The notes under the pieces were generated by a model. That model did not search any database. It saw nothing but the letters and a program-made list of their open reading frames with translations, and was not told the DNA's origin. Positions 61,409 to 64,000 of a stretch of DNA of 64,000 nt are shown piece after piece. Position 1 is the first letter of the stretch. Every line of letters begins with the position of its first letter. Origin of the DNA: CBDFKY01 sp965248995 (GTDB lineage: Bacteria; Pseudomonadota; Alphaproteobacteria; Rickettsiales; UBA998); NCBI GenBank assembly GCA_965248995.1, contig CBDFKY010000022.1:62001-126000 (forward strand), written 5' to 3'. A program made the position numbers and the translations under genes.

Positions 61409-61785
61409 ATTCTGGACAAGGTCAGACATATGTCAAAATATCTGAAATCCTCCATAACCTGTTATTCCGTATCAATTATAATTGAAGAGACAATATTGGA
61501 CAAACCCAGACATGGCATGCATGTTGTCCGCGCCGTCTCTGGACAGACAAGTGCACACCCCTTTAGGGGTGTATTGTCCGTCCCTAGGTCCAAAACATCT
61601 TTACATAACCACAAAAGCGCGAAGCGCATCCCTCCCCGTTGGGGAGGGTAGGGAGGGGGCAGGTGCAACATGAGCGATGTCGATTCAAGAGGGGTTATTT
61701 CCGATCTTATAAGCTGCAAGATGATTCTATAAATTCCGTTTTCATGAAAATTATTCAAAGCGATAACGCCTTTTTTAAAGAGTAA
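61409..61785. other. Palindrome-rich non-coding region downstream of repA-like gene
   Basis: TGGACA or its inverse occurs five times between 61413 and 61579. GACATATGTC (61425-61434) is a perfect palindrome, ACACCCCTTTAGGGGTGT (61555-61572) a perfect hairpin, and CCCTCCCC/GGGGAGGG with GTT between (61630-61648) another. Small open frames here lack ribosome binding sites. The layout is compatible with a replication origin or a regulatory region of the element. Confidence 0.5.
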
Positions 61786-61788
61786 ACG

Positions 61789-62006
61789 ATGCCCAGAAAA
61801 CCTCCACGTCCAGAACCATTTTCTAAACCGCAGGAATGGTACGAGCTTTTTTTTACATAGGACTTGGCCGTGGACGCTCAATTGACCAATTGAATTCACA
61901 AGTGAGGATTTATTTTCCTAATGAAAAACACCCAAGCGTTGAAACGATGCGGGACTGGTGTAAGCATGGGAAATGGGGTAAATTAGCGGAAATAACTTAT
62001 TCATAG
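61789..62006 (+). pseudogene. Small island gene with a frameshift at a T8 run
   Basis: The ATG at 61789 opens MPRKPPRPEPFSKPQEWYEL and meets a stop after 23 codons. A -1 shift in the run of eight T residues (61857 and just before) continues FYIGLGRGRSIDQLNSQV and ends WCKHGKWGKLAEITYS at 62004-62006. The rejoined about 72-residue product looks like a small HTH protein with a phage terminase-small-subunit-like or regulator-like WCKHGKW motif. It may be broken, or use slippage at the T run. Confidence 0.5.
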
Positions 62007-62030
62007 CATTCATAAGTGAATAGTTGCCTT

Positions 62031-62078
62031 TTCTCACATAATCTCACATAATCTCACATTGTTAACGCGTGAGATTAT
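62031..62078. promoter_or_regulatory. Operator-like inverted repeat before the Fic gene
   Basis: ATAATCTCAC (62048-62057) and GTGAGATTAT (62069-62078) are perfect inverted copies 11 bp apart, ending at the base before the Fic ATG. The left half is repeated in tandem at 62038-62047, with a partial third copy before it. A protein bound here would block ribosome access or transcription, suggesting autoregulation by the Fic protein's C-terminal winged helix. Confidence 0.6.
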
Positions 62079-63158
62079 ATGGATTGGAAAGTTAATAGAT
62101 TAAGCATCCGTTTGGATTTGCCTAGCGCTGTTACAGAGCAAATCTATAGCTTAATAGCAGAGATTGATGCTGTGAAGAACAGTTGGCGCTTAACCAATAG
62201 AATCATGCCGCAGACCATTAAGCGCCTTACGCACAGTGTGATCGTTACCTCTACTGGGGCATCAAACCGTATTGAAGGCAATCGTCTGACCGATGTGGAA
62301 GTGGAAGCGTTATACAAAAATCTTCATATACGTAAATTCAAGACACCTGATGAACAGGAAGTGGCGGGTTACCTGGAAATGCTCGGGTTGATATTCGATA
62401 ATCACGTCGTGATTCCTATTAAGGAATCTACTATCTTACAGCTTCACCGCGATATGCTGGCTTATAGTGAAAAAGACGAGGGACATAAGGGTAAGTACAA
62501 ATTCGGCTCTAACCGTGTCGAAGCCAAAGATCAAAGCGGCAATTTGGTCGGTATAATCTTTGAACCAACCCCTCCTTATCTGACACCGAAAGAGATGCGC
62601 GATTTATGCGAATGGTACAGCTGGTCAACCAGCGAGTCCTTTAAACATCCGCTTCTATTGATCGCTAACTTCATCTTTGAATATCTGGCGATTCATCCTT
62701 TTCAGGATGGTAATGGGCGTACCAGCCGGTTATTGACCAACCTGATGCTACTGCAGCATGGCTACGATTTTGTGATGGTGGCATCGCATGAAAAGCTGAT
62801 TGAGGAAAGTAAAGCGGATTATTATCTTGCGCTGAATAAAACACAGAGCAGTTGGAAAACAGAAACTGAAAACATGACACCCTGGCTGCTGTTTTTATTC
62901 GGTATATTCCGCGCCCAAGCGCGCAAAGCGCTGAGCTTATTGGAAGGTGATACGATTGAATCACTGCTATCGGACAAGCAACTGGCGCTCTGGAATTGGG
63001 CGCAAGAGCAATCAGAGTTCAGCCGTGGCATGGCCATTGAAGCGCTTGGTTTCCCCCCGCGTACCGTGGAAGCGATCATTAAAAAACTGGAAGACATGAA
63101 GCGGCTGGAACGTATCGGTCAAGGTCGCTCGACACGCTACCGTAAGCGAAAAGAGTAA
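62079..63158 (+). CDS. Fic-family protein (AMP-transferase type, N-terminal inhibitory motif)
   Basis: The 359-residue protein has the Fic motif HPFQDGNGR (206-214), which uses ATP to modify a hydroxyl group on a target protein. The inhibitory motif S-x-x-x-E-G is found at residues 62-67 (SNRIEG), so this is a class II (N-terminal) self-inhibited Fic. The C-terminal about 90 residues form a likely winged helix (FPPRTVEAIIKKLEDMKRL). The ATG at 62079 directly abuts an inverted repeat. The next gene begins 9 bp after its stop. Its target is unknown. Confidence 0.93.
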   Translation: MDWKVNRLSIRLDLPSAVTEQIYSLIAEIDAVKNSWRLTNRIMPQTIKRLTHSVIVTSTGASNRIEGNRLTDVEVEALYKNLHIRKFKTPDEQEVAGYLEMLGLIFDNHVVIPIKESTILQLHRDMLAYSEKDEGHKGKYKFGSNRVEAKDQSGNLVGIIFEPTPPYLTPKEMRDLCEWYSWSTSESFKHPLLLIANFIFEYLAIHPFQDGNGRTSRLLTNLMLLQHGYDFVMVASHEKLIEESKADYYLALNKTQSSWKTETENMTPWLLFLFGIFRAQARKALSLLEGDTIESLLSDKQLALWNWAQEQSEFSRGMAIEALGFPPRTVEAIIKKLEDMKRLERIGQGRSTRYRKRKE

Positions 63159-63167
63159 TTCGACCGC

Positions 63168-64000
63168 ATGAGTGACGCGCCAACACCTCCTTTGATTTCG
63201 GAAAAAGCCCGCCAAGCCGACCCCGCGATGCGCGGCTATTACTACCAAGTGCTGCAAAGCGCACTCGCCTGGGTGCAACTGGAACCCCATCAAACACTCT
63301 ATTTAGAGACTGCTGAAGATTTCGATGTGGTGGCGAAGGGGCGCGCTATTACGACGCAGGTAAAAGATACTAAGGGTAGTGGGAGTATTACGCTGCGCAG
63401 CACCTCTGTGGTGGAAGCCATCAGCAACTATTGGGGACATGTGATCCGTAACCCTGACAAGGATATTGTCTTTCGCTATCTTACCACATCATCCGTGGGA
63501 AAGGAAAAAAATGCTCCCTTCGGTGACAACGTAAAAGGGATCGAGCTTTGGCAGCGTGCCAGCGAAGATGATGCTCAAAAGATTAAGGATTTTTTGGTTG
63601 AGGATAACAAAGTATCTGCCGAACTACGTTCTTTTCTTGAATGTGCCGATGCCGCGCAGGTGCTGCAAAAGCTTATCAACCCTGTCCGATTTTATCCTGA
63701 AAGCCCTGCCTTGCCAGAAATTCAACAGGAACTTCGGCACCACTTGATTTTATATGGTAATCAAGAACGTGTTCGCGCGGTAGATGCAATCCGAGTGTTA
63801 GGAGAGTTAATTGATCACCTCTATGTTTTCGCCTCTAAGCCAGAAAAAAGGGCACTGCGAATTACAGATTTTTATCTGTTTTTTTCCCAAGCAACTTCCG
63901 TAAATATCTCGTATCAACGCCATGAAATGCTGCTCGCATTGGAACAAATGCAAACTAACGACTTCCGCAACGCCGCCGTAGCAAGCAGTCAATCCTTCCA
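63168..64000 (+). CDS. Large protein with Cap4/DUF4297-like nuclease start (cut by window edge)
   Basis: The frame opens at the ATG at 63168 and stays open for 277 codons to the end of the window. It begins YYYQVLQSALAWVQ, continues TLYLETAEDFDVVAKGRAIT and then TQVKDTKGSGSITLRS. That order of a Glu, an Asp-rich pair and Q-x-K, followed by a Trp-containing helix, is the PD-(D/E)xK pattern of DUF4297/Cap4-type nucleases at the start of anti-phage effectors. The rest has no motif I recognise. Fic lies directly upstream, so co-transcription is likely. Confidence 0.7.
   Translation, partial: MSDAPTPPLISEKARQADPAMRGYYYQVLQSALAWVQLEPHQTLYLETAEDFDVVAKGRAITTQVKDTKGSGSITLRSTSVVEAISNYWGHVIRNPDKDIVFRYLTTSSVGKEKNAPFGDNVKGIELWQRASEDDAQKIKDFLVEDNKVSAELRSFLECADAAQVLQKLINPVRFYPESPALPEIQQELRHHLILYGNQERVRAVDAIRVLGELIDHLYVFASKPEKRALRITDFYLFFSQATSVNISYQRHEMLLALEQMQTNDFRNAAVASSQSF

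Noticed and set aside
61462..61899. 145-residue minus-strand frame in the island
   Set aside because: It spans hairpins and the frameshifted gene, has no ribosome binding site and contains a Pro-rich repeat-derived stretch.

Overview
The window is one contiguous piece of an alphaproteobacterial chromosome. This follows from the gene content: rpmF-plsX-fabH-ihfA in a row, an NtrX-type regulator, a Tim44-domain protein next to mltA and an Smr gene, an NDUFS4-like respiratory subunit, metW, usg, an invasion-associated-locus-B-like protein and GatB. The core is fairly GC-rich, which produces many long false antisense frames. I cannot name an order or genus. There are no rRNA genes, CRISPR arrays or transposase genes.

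Layout. 1-5.7 kb: a fragment, a two-domain DUF305 protein behind a MerR-type promoter, uvrB and pstS. 5.9-9.6 kb: gltX, an rlmB-like methylase and a first RTX protein. 9.6-20 kb: mreB, chorismate mutase, an MHS transporter, an NlpD-like lipoprotein, an endonuclease III homologue, ntrX, YceI- and TlpA-like proteins and a GT2 enzyme. 20.4-23 kb: rpmF-plsX-fabH-ihfA. 23.5-28.3 kb: a Kef antiporter, a HerA-like ATPase and a lone pelG. 28.5-38 kb: tRNA-Val, creA, a PPP phosphatase, gatB, a second RTX protein, an interrupted flavin oxidase, a lipase-like lipoprotein, usg and argJ. 38-43 kb: a glycosyltransferase, EF-hand and IalB-like secreted proteins and an unknown 709-residue protein. 43-48 kb: seven closely packed genes (Tim44, MltA, Smr, a response regulator, a HAD protein, MetW, an NDUFS4-like subunit). 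48-59.4 kb: a C26 amidotransferase, a methyltransferase, a GT4 enzyme, an intron-containing tRNA-Lys, trpS, metK, secB and an rsmB-like gene.

From tRNA-Thr (59437-59512) to the window end, base composition turns AT-rich and content changes to an AlpA-like regulator, a RepA-like ATPase, a frameshifted small gene, a Fic protein and the start of a probable nuclease. I read this as a genomic island inserted behind the tRNA gene and continuing past base 64000. The Fic gene starts directly at the edge of an inverted repeat that looks like an operator. The next gene opens like the Cap4/DUF4297 nucleases of anti-phage systems, so this is the best place to look for a new defence locus.

Two families of small non-coding mobile elements stand out. 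A 145-bp near-palindrome occurs twice, 12 kb apart, with identical sequence in opposite orientation. A 116/117-bp TA-flanked double hairpin also occurs twice. One copy of each lies across the 3' end of a gene and supplies its stop codon. Removing the TA-flanked element on paper restores one continuous flavin oxidase frame.

The third notable feature is a 252-nt group I intron inside the anticodon of tRNA-Lys(UUU), between positions 34 and 35, with a visible P1 helix and core motifs.
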